In this document: piece after piece, positions 22,426 to 31,152 of the stretch
How the letters are laid out: the number at the start of each line of letters is the position of its first letter
How positions within the stretch are numbered: position 1 is the first letter of the stretch
Assembly: GCA_900320485.1 (NCBI GenBank)
Contig: ONSO01000007.1
Location: 1 to 38,424, forward strand
Direction: 5' to 3'
Length of the DNA: 38,424 bases
Origin: an uncultured Lachnospiraceae bacterium
Lineage (GTDB): Bacteria; Bacillota; Clostridia; Lachnospirales; Lachnospiraceae
Translations under genes and position numbers: made by a program
Notes under the pieces: model-generated
Told to the model about the DNA's origin: nothing
What the model saw: only the letters and a program-made list of their open reading frames with translations
The model's database searches: none

Positions 22426-25400
22426 TTATTCTTCTCTTTCAGACACGTCCCTAAGGGCCTGCTCATAAATGCTTTCGTCCGTCATGCCTTCCTCAGACCG
22501 GAGTCGTATGGCAGTGATCACTCTCATGGTCACGGGATTTCCCTGTACGGCGTTGATCTCGCTCAACGCCTCCTCAAGAAGCTTTGCCTTTTCCGTAAGC
22601 TCCCTGCGGTCATCCGTGCGGAAGAGAATGGCAAATATGGCTTCCTTCGTTCTTGCCGCAACGCCGCCGTTTCCAACGATCTTCCCGATGCACTCACCCA
22701 TCGCACGAAGGGAAGCATTTGCAAGTTCCTCGCCGTAAGTCTCCATAATGCGCCACCACTTTACGTTGCGGATCACGATCAGGCCGTAATTCTGCCCGTT
22801 CTCATTATACTGCCAGGCATAATCGATCATGGCATCAATAAAGGCATGCGCATTCATCAGACCGGTGACCCGATCCACGTTTCTTTCCCGCAGCTTTCCC
22901 TGCGCCGTCAAAAGATCGGAGTCACCGTCAAAGAAATATCCCACCAGACCAATGATCTTATCATTTTTGTACAAGGGCATCTTATGGCTGACCACGTTAC
23001 GTATCTTGCCGCCGCTGATGCACTGCCCAATGGAATCCCTGATCCGGGCTCCCCTTGTCAACACTGCCTTATCCTCTTCCATGACGGGGGCTTCGTTGAC
23101 GTGCCAGTTCATCTCTTCTTCCGTTTTGCCCACCAACTCCTTTAAGGACCTGATCCCAAAATAATCGAGGAATGCCTGGCTCGCGCCCAAAAATTTTCCC
23201 TCCAGGTCCTTCCAGTAGAACTTTATGTCTGCATTCCAAAGGAAATGATCAAGTAAAAGCAAGGACAGGTCTTTTTCATCCCTGCCGTGCAGGATGCCGT
23301 TCACGCCGTCATTTTCATCATCCACCGCTTTCTTGTAAGGTTTTACGCAGTAAAGATATTCATTTCCGTCCGTTCCGGGGATCATCATCAGCGTAACCTC
23401 ACCTGCGCGATAGTTTCCGTCCTGCTGCTTGATCCGGAATACGTCGGATACGTAACCGAAGGTGGAACGTTCCACCCGTTCCTTTGCCGTGGAGAAATCC
23501 ATAAATTCGCGGTATCTGTTTCTCTCCGTGGGGAAAATGTTCTGCTCCGCAAAATAAGCATTGTTTGCTTTTACGTCCAACATCACCGGCGGCTGTTCCT
23601 TCATGTTGGGTGAAGTTCCAAGCAGGGGCCTCAGGGTCTGATTCTTCAGGTCTGCCAGCAAGATCACGCGGAACATCAGATTCAGCACGCGAAGCTTCGA
23701 ATCCAGCCTTTCCTTCACTTCCTCATTGTCCTGCTCCATGGTCAGGTTCATAATGGAGCCCTTGATAATGGCATGACCGTCCTGACAGACCAGGGCCTGC
23801 CCCCGGAAACACAGATAATTACGGTTATACGTATAATAAAATACTTCCTGTTTGCCGGATTGCTTCATCTGCTCCGCAAACTCACGATACTTGATCATCA
23901 GGGGGGATCCCGTATGGTAGATGAGTCCGTCCATCTCCTCGAGGCTTACGTCCTCCATCTTGATCTGTTCCCGGTAAGCTTTGTTCATAAACAAGGTTCT
24001 GAAGTTTTTGCCGTCATCCTCGACCACTTCCAGCGGAACGTCCGTAGCCCTTACGTGGAAGCTTGCCACTTCATAGAAATGTCTCCATTTTCTCTTCTCG
24101 ATGGAGATCTTCTTTTCCGCAAGATGCTCATACAGCTTCTCCACGGGCTCCGGCTTTCCGTAATAATACCCCTGGATCTTGCCGCAGCCGACCTCCGTCA
24201 GGAAGTCCAAATGCTCCTGCGTCTCCACGCCTTCCGCCAAGGTCTGGATCCCCAGATCCTTAGCCATGGTAATGGTGGATCGGATGATGTCCTTTGACTT
24301 CTCTGTAAATGGCGTTAAGAACCTCATGTCCAGCTTCAGCATGTCAAACTGATAGTCCTTCAGCAGCGTCAGGGAAGAATAACCGCTTCCAAAATCATCC
24401 ATCCAGATCTCATAGCCCGTCCTGCGGAAGCGCTCAATCACGTCACGCATCAGTTCCTCGTCGGATACGATCATGCTCTCCGTGATCTCAATGTGAATGT
24501 AATCCCTGGGCACGTCATATTTTTTCAGCGTATCTTCCACAACCTTCAGCATGTCGCAATTCAAAAAATCCTGACGGGAAAAATTCACGGACACTGGTAC
24601 CACGGGCAATCCCTTCTGCACCCTGTCATGAATGCACTGGCAGACCTTCTCCACCACGTAGCAATCCAATTTATGAATCTGTCTGTGATCCTCCAGAATC
24701 CCCACGATCTGATCCGGCATCAGAAAACCCATTTCCACGTCAGACCATCTCACAAGGGACTCCACGCCGCAAAGCTCGTGCGTCAGGGAACGGACCACGG
24801 GCTGATAATAAACCTTGATCCACTCCTTTTCCAACGCCTTGTCAATGGTCTGTATTACGTATTCCGCAATCTTAACTTTCCGTGCCAGCGAATCCGAATA
24901 CTCCACCCTGTCGATCTTGGAATCATATTTTATGTAGTCGCAGGCAACCTTCGCAAAGGAAAGCGCCGCTTCCACGTCAAATCCGGCATTGGGAACAAAT
25001 TTGTAGATTCCGCTCTTTCCCACAATGTGGTAGCGGTTGCCGTAAGAATCCCGAAAAATCCTTCCGCACTCCTCCAGCTTATCGAAAACGCCCTCATATT
25101 CCGTAAAAATGGCAAAATGATCATCGGAGATCCTGGCAAGGAATGCCTTGTCAAACACCTGGGCAAGAATGTCCGCAATGGTTTTCAGGCAGGCATCTCC
25201 CTCGGCCACGCCCTGATTAATGTTCAAAAGCTTGAAATTGACAAAATTCAGGTAGGCAATGGCATACTCCGTCGTATCCTTTCCCGTCAGGTTCCGGTTC
25301 ATGATCGCGGCATAGGAATGAAACTTTGTCTTGCCGTACAGGCCGGTGATGGGGTCAAAGTCCGAATTGCCGGCCTCATTATCCCTGGCAGTCAGGATGG

Positions 25401-25767
25401 AATAAAAAAGATCCCTCCCGTCTTCCGCCGTGCGTACGCTCCAATGCTCTTCCACAAGCCGGACGTTGTCCTTCCTTGTCCGCACGTGATAAAAAAGATG
25501 CCCCGACGTTTTTCCGCGCCCGTTGATCTGAAAATCCACTTCCTTCCAGATGGATCTCAGTTGGGAAGCATTCACCATGCCATCGTAGACACCCCCAATG
25601 AAATCCATGAAATTGCTGACGTCATCGCATTCAAATAAATGCGCCAAGCCTTCATTGGCGTATAAAATCTCATGTTTTCCGTCCCTCCGGCATATAAAAG
25701 CCCCACCTGCCATCACGTCAAAAAACTGAGTCGCGTACTTTAATTTTTCCCCAGCAAAATCACCCAT
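22426..25767 (-). CDS. PAS/degenerate-GGDEF/EAL/PAS/degenerate-GGDEF cyclic-di-GMP protein, 1113 aa
   Basis: Predicted cytoplasmic cyclic-di-GMP phosphodiesterase. Domains: PAS-like (about 15-130); GGDEF fold (about 135-290) with SDDHF (214-218) in place of GGDEF, so probably not a cyclase; EAL (about 300-550). The EAL metal and catalytic residues are present: E336 in ESLVRW, N395, E427, D457-D458 in DDFG, K478, E512 and Q532. Two PAS-like domains follow (about 570-950). A second GGDEF fold (about 955-1113) has RTKEAIF in place of the signature. There are no membrane segments. It has its own promoter at 25817-25845. The output is likely c-di-GMP breakdown regulated by the PAS and degenerate domains. 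Confidence 0.9.
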   Translation of the reverse strand: MGDFAGEKLKYATQFFDVMAGGAFICRRDGKHEILYANEGLAHLFECDDVSNFMDFIGGVYDGMVNASQLRSIWKEVDFQINGRGKTSGHLFYHVRTRKDNVRLVEEHWSVRTAEDGRDLFYSILTARDNEAGNSDFDPITGLYGKTKFHSYAAIMNRNLTGKDTTEYAIAYLNFVNFKLLNINQGVAEGDACLKTIADILAQVFDKAFLARISDDHFAIFTEYEGVFDKLEECGRIFRDSYGNRYHIVGKSGIYKFVPNAGFDVEAALSFAKVACDYIKYDSKIDRVEYSDSLARKVKIAEYVIQTIDKALEKEWIKVYYQPVVRSLTHELCGVESLVRWSDVEMGFLMPDQIVGILEDHRQIHKLDCYVVEKVCQCIHDRVQKGLPVVPVSVNFSRQDFLNCDMLKVVEDTLKKYDVPRDYIHIEITESMIVSDEELMRDVIERFRRTGYEIWMDDFGSGYSSLTLLKDYQFDMLKLDMRFLTPFTEKSKDIIRSTITMAKDLGIQTLAEGVETQEHLDFLTEVGCGKIQGYYYGKPEPVEKLYEHLAEKKISIEKRKWRHFYEVASFHVRATDVPLEVVEDDGKNFRTLFMNKAYREQIKMEDVSLEEMDGLIYHTGSPLMIKYREFAEQMKQSGKQEVFYYTYNRNYLCFRGQALVCQDGHAIIKGSIMNLTMEQDNEEVKERLDSKLRVLNLMFRVILLADLKNQTLRPLLGTSPNMKEQPPVMLDVKANNAYFAEQNIFPTERNRYREFMDFSTAKERVERSTFGYVSDVFRIKQQDGNYRAGEVTLMMIPGTDGNEYLYCVKPYKKAVDDENDGVNGILHGRDEKDLSLLLLDHFLWNADIKFYWKDLEGKFLGASQAFLDYFGIRSLKELVGKTEEEMNWHVNEAPVMEEDKAVLTRGARIRDSIGQCISGGKIRNVVSHKMPLYKNDKIIGLVGYFFDGDSDLLTAQGKLRERNVDRVTGLMNAHAFIDAMIDYAWQYNENGQNYGLIVIRNVKWWRIMETYGEELANASLRAMGECIGKIVGNGGVAARTKEAIFAILFRTDDRRELTEKAKLLEEALSEINAVQGNPVTMRVITAIRLRSEEGMTDESIYEQALRDVSEREE

Positions 25768-25816
25768 GGATTGTTCTCCCGTTTATCCCTCTTGAAACGA
25801 TCCTACACTTAATTCG

Positions 25817-25845
25817 AGTGTATCATAGATGGGAATCGTTGTCCA
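25817..25845 (-). promoter_or_regulatory. promoter for the cyclic-di-GMP gene
   Basis: -35 TGGACA (25845-25840), 17-base spacer, -10 TACACT (25822-25817), about 50 bases before the ATG at 25767. Confidence 0.65.
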
Positions 25846-25898
25846 TCTTTTCATCCTCGTAAATGCCTTATTTTTTGTCTTTAGGGACCTGCCCGCAT

Positions 25899-25930
25899 AA
25901 AAAAATGCTCCCTCACGAGGAGAGAGCATT
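25899..25930 (-). terminator. intrinsic terminator after the aldo/keto reductase
   Basis: Minus strand AATGCTCTCTC, five-base loop, GAGGGAGCATT: eleven pairs with one G-U, followed by T residues. Runs of A on the other side make it potentially bidirectional. It ends the unit that includes the aldo/keto reductase just before the promoter of the c-di-GMP gene. Confidence 0.87.
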
Positions 25931-25941
25931 TTTTTACTGCG

Positions 25942-27078
25942 TTATAACGTCATTTCTTTTTTTTCCAGGTCTGCCTGAACCTTCTTTAAGTCCTCCCTGA
26001 TGGAAAGATGCTGGGGACAGGCCTTCTCGCATTTGCCACATTCCTTACAGTTCCCGGCCTGGGCATTCTTCATTTCCATTTCTTCCCATTGCCGCTTCAC
26101 AATGTTGTAATTCTGGTATACGTGGTATCTGTTCCAGACGCTGAAGTTCCCCGGAATGTCTACGCCAAAGGGGCAGGGCATGCAATATCTGCAGCCGGTG
26201 CAGCCGTTTTGGACGCGGCCGTTCATGATGGCCTTCACCTTCTCGATGGCCTGATATTCCTTCTCCTCCATGGGAACAAAATTCACAAAGGTCTTTAGAT
26301 TGTCCTCCACCTGCTCCATGGTGGACATGCCGCTGAGCACCGTAAGGATGTTGGGCATGCTCGCCACGTAGCGAAGTGCAAAGGAAGCAGCCGACGCGCC
26401 CGGACGCGCCTCTTCAAACACCTCCATAATGTCTTTCGAAAAGTTTGCCAGGGAGCCGCCCTTTATGGGCTCCATAATGGTCAGGGGAACACCCTTTTCC
26501 TCCGCCAGACGATAGCCGCGAAGTCCGGCCTGTTCCTCCGTATCCACGTAGTTCAGCTGGATCTGGCAGAAATCCCAGTCCCTGTAGTTCAGGATCTCTT
26601 CAAAAGCGGAATAGTCATCATGGAACGAAAATCCCAAAAACCGGATCTTCCCCTCCGCCTTCAGCTCCTCCAGCCGCTTTACCGCTCCGATCTTGACCAT
26701 TTTTTCCCAGCTTCCACGGTTCATGGCGTGCATCAGGTAAAAATCCACGTAGTCTACCCGAAGCTTTTGAAGCTGCTCATTAAAATACTTGTCCACGTCC
26801 GAAACTTCATTCACAAACCAGCAGGGCAGCTTCGTCGCAAGATAAAAGGAATCCCTGGGATGCTTTTTTAATACCTCACCCACAAAGAGCTCGCTCTCTC
26901 CGCCGTGATAGGGATACGCCGTATCTATGTAGTTTACGCCATTTTCCATGGCCTTTTCCATCATTTTCTCTGCAAGCGGCCTGTTGATCTTTCCGTCAGG
27001 CCCCGTCGGGAAACGCATACATCCAAACCCCAAGAGCGACACGTCGATCCCCAGCTTCTCAAATCGTCTTTTTTCCAT
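25942..27078 (-). CDS. aldo/keto reductase with C-terminal 4Fe-4S clusters, 378 aa
   Basis: An aldo/keto reductase TIM barrel (about 1-290) with the Asp/Tyr active-site segment NYIDTAYPYHGGESE and the Lys/His region around FYLATKLPCW and YLMHAMNRGSW. A ferredoxin-like tail (about 300-378) has NGCTGCRYCMPCP and CKECGKCEKACP, enough Cys for two clusters. This class is common in anaerobic Clostridia, and its substrate is generally unknown. The ATG at 27078 is chosen because AGGAGGG is eight bases upstream; the ATG two codons earlier is too close to it. It is followed by an intrinsic terminator. Confidence 0.92.
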   Translation of the reverse strand: MEKRRFEKLGIDVSLLGFGCMRFPTGPDGKINRPLAEKMMEKAMENGVNYIDTAYPYHGGESELFVGEVLKKHPRDSFYLATKLPCWFVNEVSDVDKYFNEQLQKLRVDYVDFYLMHAMNRGSWEKMVKIGAVKRLEELKAEGKIRFLGFSFHDDYSAFEEILNYRDWDFCQIQLNYVDTEEQAGLRGYRLAEEKGVPLTIMEPIKGGSLANFSKDIMEVFEEARPGASAASFALRYVASMPNILTVLSGMSTMEQVEDNLKTFVNFVPMEEKEYQAIEKVKAIMNGRVQNGCTGCRYCMPCPFGVDIPGNFSVWNRYHVYQNYNIVKRQWEEMEMKNAQAGNCKECGKCEKACPQHLSIREDLKKVQADLEKKEMTL

Positions 27079-27141
27079 GGTCATAACCCTCCTTTTGATT
27101 TATGATACCACGTCCTCCCGAACTTGTCTCCCTTATTGATA

Positions 27142-28179
27142 TTATTTTTCATGGTTTTTTGCCCAATTTTTGTCTTTTTTCAAATGTTGCCAAGTCTCCC
27201 ATATAATGACGAATCCCAAAGGTCCCTTGATGATACCCGCGATTCCAAACAAGCGGATGCCCGCATATAGGCTGATCAAAATGAAAACGGGCCGGATGCC
27301 CATCTTTTTTCCTATGAGCCTGGGCTCCAGAAACTCGCGGATGAGGATGCACCCCAAATACAGAACTCCGCAAATTATGGTGACTGCGTATCTCCCTTCC
27401 AACGCATGAAAAATGCCAAGCGGAACCAATACCACGCCCGTTCCGATGAAGGGCAGGGCATCCAGCACGCCCGCCAAAAGTCCAAACTGCACTCCCTGCG
27501 CCACGCCGGCCAACCGCAAAACCAAGGCGCACAGGCCTGCGATCACCGTCATGATCACGCCCTGAGCTTTCACGTAGGTGGCCACGTAACGGATCACGCC
27601 GCAGATGACCGTAAGAAGAAGATGGCAGTCCTCCCTGTCCAGCAGACGATTCATCATCTCATCATAATCCTTTGCGAGAAGGATCACGGCGATCAGAAAC
27701 GTTACCAGATATCCGCCCAGGGCAGCGGCCCTTCCCGCATATCGGATGGCTCCGCCCAGCATTCCCTTTTGGATGGTTCCCACGTTCCTCTGCAGCTCCC
27801 CGATGCCAAGCTCCACCCATCCGCCGGCCCAATCTGGTAAAGACTCCTTCCATTTCTCCACCTCTGAAAGGATCCGTGGAAATCCGTTCCACGCAAATCG
27901 GCCAAGAAAAAACATGAGCACTGCGATGACGGCCAGCGCCGCCACCAACAAAAGCACTGCCCCCACCTGTCTGTGAAGATGCAGCCTTTGCATTTTCTTT
28001 AGCAGCGGGCCAAAAATAGTGACAAAGAGCATGGCCGTCAGAATGGGGGATAAAAATGGCGTTAAATATCTCAGGAACAAAAATACTGCTCCCGTCAAAA
28101 GGAGCAGTATCACGATCGCATTATTTCTGATTCTTTCAACCCAAGCTTCCATTTGTGCCTCCCGCCGCTTCGCTGCCAT
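27142..28179 (-). CDS. AI-2E family transporter, 345 aa
   Basis: Polytopic inner-membrane protein of the AI-2E transporter family (PF01594), with about seven or eight predicted helices. The segments LLAGVLDALPFIGTG and REFLEPRLIGKKMGIRP match the conserved signatures near the C-terminus. A long extracytoplasmic loop lies between about residues 100 and 160. Members have been linked to export of the autoinducer AI-2 or Na+/H+ exchange, so the substrate is uncertain. It lies between the pseudouridine synthase and the aldo/keto reductase. Confidence 0.87.
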   Translation of the reverse strand: MAAKRREAQMEAWVERIRNNAIVILLLLTGAVFLFLRYLTPFLSPILTAMLFVTIFGPLLKKMQRLHLHRQVGAVLLLVAALAVIAVLMFFLGRFAWNGFPRILSEVEKWKESLPDWAGGWVELGIGELQRNVGTIQKGMLGGAIRYAGRAAALGGYLVTFLIAVILLAKDYDEMMNRLLDREDCHLLLTVICGVIRYVATYVKAQGVIMTVIAGLCALVLRLAGVAQGVQFGLLAGVLDALPFIGTGVVLVPLGIFHALEGRYAVTIICGVLYLGCILIREFLEPRLIGKKMGIRPVFILISLYAGIRLFGIAGIIKGPLGFVIIWETWQHLKKDKNWAKNHEK

Positions 28180-28247
28180 GCATTCCGGAAGGAACGCCGC
28201 TTAGCGTTTTCCGTTGCTTTTTTAGCCCTGCGCTGGGATTAGTATGC

Positions 28248-28988
28248 TCAAAATAAATCCTTTCCATTCGCGTTATTTTCAAATAGCGCCGCCCATGACG
28301 GCCGGCATTTAAACGTCACCTTCTTTTTTGTCCGCGGCTGAACAAAGGTAAGTTCATTTGCACAGAGTGCTACCGTCCGGATCCCCAGGCGCCTTGCCAG
28401 TCCCTTCGATGCCTCATTGCCATATTTTTCGTCCCCAAGGATCGGATACCCCGCGTGAGAAAGCTGGGCGCGGATCTGATGAAACCGCCCCGTTTCAATC
28501 TCCGTCTCCAAAAGCGAATAGACCATCTCCCCTCCGTCCCCGACAAGCCCTGCTTCCCCGGCGCCGGCCAGCATGCGATAGGAAAGCCTCGCCTCCTTTG
28601 CGTCCTGAAACTCTCCTTCCCTGCCCGTGACAACCCTTGTCACGTTTCCTTCCTTTCGGAGATGATCCAAAAGCTCTCCCTCCGGCTCTGCGGGCACTCC
28701 AAGGACTGCCGCCACGTATTTCTTATTCAGCACTCCCTTGGAGAGTTGCCCGGACAGTTCTGCGGCTGCCTTGCCCGTTTTTGCAAAGACAAGCAAGCCT
28801 TCCACCGGCTGATCCAGGCGGTGGATCACTCCAAGATAGGGAACCGGCTTTCTCTCCTTCCCCGCCAGGTACCGTTTTAATTCGCTCACGGCGTCCGGTG
28901 CATCCACTGCCGCGCTTTGCGTCGCCAGCCCCGCGGGTTTGCGGACGACGATCACGTCCGCATCCTCAAAAACGATCTCAAGCCGCAT
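28248..28988 (-). CDS. RluA-type pseudouridine synthase, 246 aa
   Basis: Converts uridine to pseudouridine in rRNA or tRNA. VIHRLDQPVEGLLVFAKT has the catalytic Asp after Leu. NKKYVAAVLG, ETGRFHQIRAQLSH and GYPILGDEKYG are the other family blocks. At 246 aa it lacks the N-terminal S4 RNA-binding domain of RluC/RluD. It follows the GGDEF fragment by 25 bases; the exact RNA target cannot be assigned. Confidence 0.9.
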   Translation of the reverse strand: MRLEIVFEDADVIVVRKPAGLATQSAAVDAPDAVSELKRYLAGKERKPVPYLGVIHRLDQPVEGLLVFAKTGKAAAELSGQLSKGVLNKKYVAAVLGVPAEPEGELLDHLRKEGNVTRVVTGREGEFQDAKEARLSYRMLAGAGEAGLVGDGGEMVYSLLETEIETGRFHQIRAQLSHAGYPILGDEKYGNEASKGLARRLGIRTVALCANELTFVQPRTKKKVTFKCRPSWAALFENNANGKDLF

Positions 28989-29013
28989 TTTCCATAGCCC
29001 TCATTAACCACTT

Positions 29014-29610
29014 CTAGCGCCGGTATTCCGGGAATTCCTCGTAATAGCGCTTTTTATCCTCATACATGCGCTCATCTGCCATCTTTAAGGCGTGGCGCAC
29101 GTTCCTTGCATTCTCCTCGCAACAATATCCAACCGCAAAGCTTACGTTTTGGTAAGCGCCGGCCTGCTTCTTGACCCGCTCCACCTGATATTCCAGAACC
29201 TGCGGCACCGCATCCTTGACAATGATCATAAATTCGTCACCGCCGGCGCGATAGATCTCATGTCCCACAAACACGTTCTGCAAAAGCATGGCTGCATTCT
29301 TCAGCAAAAGATCTCCGGCCAAATGCCCCTCTGAATCATTTACGTGCTTTAATCCGTTCAGATCCGCAAAGACAACGCCAATGGGCCTGCCCTCATCCTC
29401 TCCTTCACTCAGCCGGTCTACCCGGTTATTCATTTCATTACGGTTGTATACGCCCGTAAGCATGTCCATGGAGCTTAAGACCTTTAAGCGATCAACCATC
29501 TGATAACCGGAAAGCTCTGAGGCCAGGAAGAAAGTCGTTAGTTCCAGCGTCTCCTTAATCTTCGGCGTACTCCCAATGAACCATGGATCTTTGTTCCGCT
29601 TCGACTGCAT
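29014..29610 (-). CDS. C-terminal part of a broken sensor-GGDEF diguanylate cyclase, 198 aa
   Basis: Residues 1-45 retain only the end of a GAF-like domain (KIKETLELTTFFLASELSGYQ). A GGDEF domain (about 45-190) follows, with an intact active site in YRAGGDEFMIIV and a DLNGLKHVND substrate segment. No convincing ribosome binding site precedes the ATG at 29610, and the frame opens inside the previous ORF, overlapping it by 56 bases. In relatives I recall, one protein runs from the PAS-like part through a full GAF to this GGDEF domain. An out-of-frame deletion therefore seems to have split it. Confidence 0.75.
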   Translation of the reverse strand: MQSKRNKDPWFIGSTPKIKETLELTTFFLASELSGYQMVDRLKVLSSMDMLTGVYNRNEMNNRVDRLSEGEDEGRPIGVVFADLNGLKHVNDSEGHLAGDLLLKNAAMLLQNVFVGHEIYRAGGDEFMIIVKDAVPQVLEYQVERVKKQAGAYQNVSFAVGYCCEENARNVRHALKMADERMYEDKKRYYEEFPEYRR

Positions 29611-30190
29611 AGGAATTCCCCAACACTTTACATCTGCGGTTATTAAAATCCATCTGCAAAAGACAGCAATGTCTCGCGCCGCAGATCTCCCTTATGTCAG
29701 AGATCACTTCCTGAATGGTCTTCTCAAAATCGTCGGTTCCCCGAAGCTTTACACAGGTGCTGAGCACTGCCGCCGTTGTTTCATAGGAAACCTCCGTCAT
29801 GTTTTTTACGTCCGCCTCCTGAGAGAGCTCCTGGGTATACGTACAGTACCCCAGATTTTCGTCATCAGACTCCAGCGGAAGCATAAACAGGTTAAACCAG
29901 AAATCAAAGCGCTCCGGATGAACGTAAGTATGCATCGGCTGTTTTAATACGGCCGCCCTGTAACAGAAATCCTCAAAATTCAGATCCTTCGTAAAATAAC
30001 ACTGATATTCACTGTTGGGTATGAATTTATCCATCAGCATCTTGGGGCCGTTATTCCCCTCAATGGAATCCACGTATGCCTTGTTCCCGGCAACGATGCG
30101 GATTTTTCCGTAGCCGCCATCCGGCAGCTTTTCCACGGACATGATACAAGTCATAGGTAAAATGCCATCAACAAATTTTTGATAATCCAT
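29555..30190 (-). CDS. N-terminal part of a broken sensor-GGDEF protein, 211 aa
   Basis: A PAS-like N-terminal domain (about 1-120) and the first strands of a GAF-like domain (about 140-200; TIQEVISDIREICGARHCCLLQMD). It then ends abruptly in the wrong frame at VHWEYAED. GGAG lies ten bases before the ATG at 30190. The middle and end of the GAF domain, about 90 residues in the relatives I remember, are missing between this ORF and the following GGDEF ORF. Without an attached output domain it is probably non-functional as a diguanylate cyclase sensor. Confidence 0.7.
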   Translation of the reverse strand: MDYQKFVDGILPMTCIMSVEKLPDGGYGKIRIVAGNKAYVDSIEGNNGPKMLMDKFIPNSEYQCYFTKDLNFEDFCYRAAVLKQPMHTYVHPERFDFWFNLFMLPLESDDENLGYCTYTQELSQEADVKNMTEVSYETTAAVLSTCVKLRGTDDFEKTIQEVISDIREICGARHCCLLQMDFNNRRCKVLGNSYAVEAEQRSMVHWEYAED

Positions 30191-30258
30191 GCCACGTATT
30201 CTCCGTATTTTCAGCTTTTGTCAAAAGTTTCCGATCCTCAAAGACATTGTATGACTCC

Positions 30259-31122
30259 TTACTCAAAATGGCAAGAATTTTTTGATAATTCCCAAAAAGC
30301 CACGGCACCGGCCGCTGCCACGTTCAGGGAATCCACGCCGTGATGCATGGGTATCCTCACCCGGTGGGTGCAACTTTCAATAACCTCCCCCGGCAGTCCG
30401 TCCCCTTCCGTTCCAAGAAGCACCGCAAGACGCTCCGCGCGCTTTAACCTTTCATCCTGAATGGCAACGGAATCCGCGGTCAGTGCCATGGCGACCGTCT
30501 CAAACCCCATCGCTCCAAGGCGCAGGGCCACGTCATTCACGTCACCGCCCTTTCCTTCCATGAAGGTCCAGGGGATCTGGAACACCGTACCCATGCTGAC
30601 CCTTGCCGCCCGCCTTGTCAGGGGATCCACGCTTCCCGCCGTGAACAGTACGCCGTCCATTCCCAGCGCTGCCGCCGACCGCACAATGGCACCCGCATTG
30701 GTAGGATTCACCACTTCCACCAATACCGCCAGCCGCTTTTTCCCTTCACAAAACGCATCCAAAGCCGGTAGCCTTTTCCTCCTAAGCACCGCCCAGAGTC
30801 CCCTTACCAGACTGTATCCCGTAAGCTGCGTCACCAGATCATGTCCGGCCACGTAAACGGGCAGGCTTTCCAGCTTTTCCCTGCCCCACAGTTCTTCAAT
30901 CTTGTCTAATACGGGCCGTCCCTCTTTTTCCACCCGCTGTTTTTCCAAAAGCACGGCCTCCGGCTCATAGCCGGCCTCCAGCGCCCGAAGGATCACGTTG
31001 GCGCTCTCCGCGATAAAAATGCCGGGCTCCGGCTCATAATAATGCATCAGCTGGCCTTCAGAGAGCCTGGAGAACACGTCCAGCTCCGGTGCGTTTACGT
31101 CTGTGATCTCGATCCAATTCAT
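30259..31122 (-). CDS. TrmH/SpoU family RNA 2'-O-methyltransferase, 287 aa
   Basis: SPOUT-class RNA methyltransferase with NPTNAGAIVRSAAALGMDGV, LLGTEGDGLP and IPMHHGVDSLNVAAAGAV as motifs 1-3, which form the SAM-binding knot. The N-terminal part (about 1-110) is an L30e-like RNA-binding domain. ATG at 31122 has GGGGGAG just upstream; the GTG at 31152 next to the previous stop is weaker. The product resembles 23S rRNA 2'-O-ribose methyltransferases such as RlmB and TrmH-like paralogues, but the target nucleotide cannot be assigned. Confidence 0.88.
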   Translation of the reverse strand: MNWIEITDVNAPELDVFSRLSEGQLMHYYEPEPGIFIAESANVILRALEAGYEPEAVLLEKQRVEKEGRPVLDKIEELWGREKLESLPVYVAGHDLVTQLTGYSLVRGLWAVLRRKRLPALDAFCEGKKRLAVLVEVVNPTNAGAIVRSAAALGMDGVLFTAGSVDPLTRRAARVSMGTVFQIPWTFMEGKGGDVNDVALRLGAMGFETVAMALTADSVAIQDERLKRAERLAVLLGTEGDGLPGEVIESCTHRVRIPMHHGVDSLNVAAAGAVAFWELSKNSCHFE

Positions 31123-31152
31123 GCTTCTCCCCCATGGCATTTCCCATTTCAC

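Noticed and set aside
24493-25638. 381-codon open frame on the plus strand
   Set aside because: Entirely antisense to the EAL/GGDEF gene, whose domains are unmistakable; the frame has no ribosome binding site or recognisable domain.
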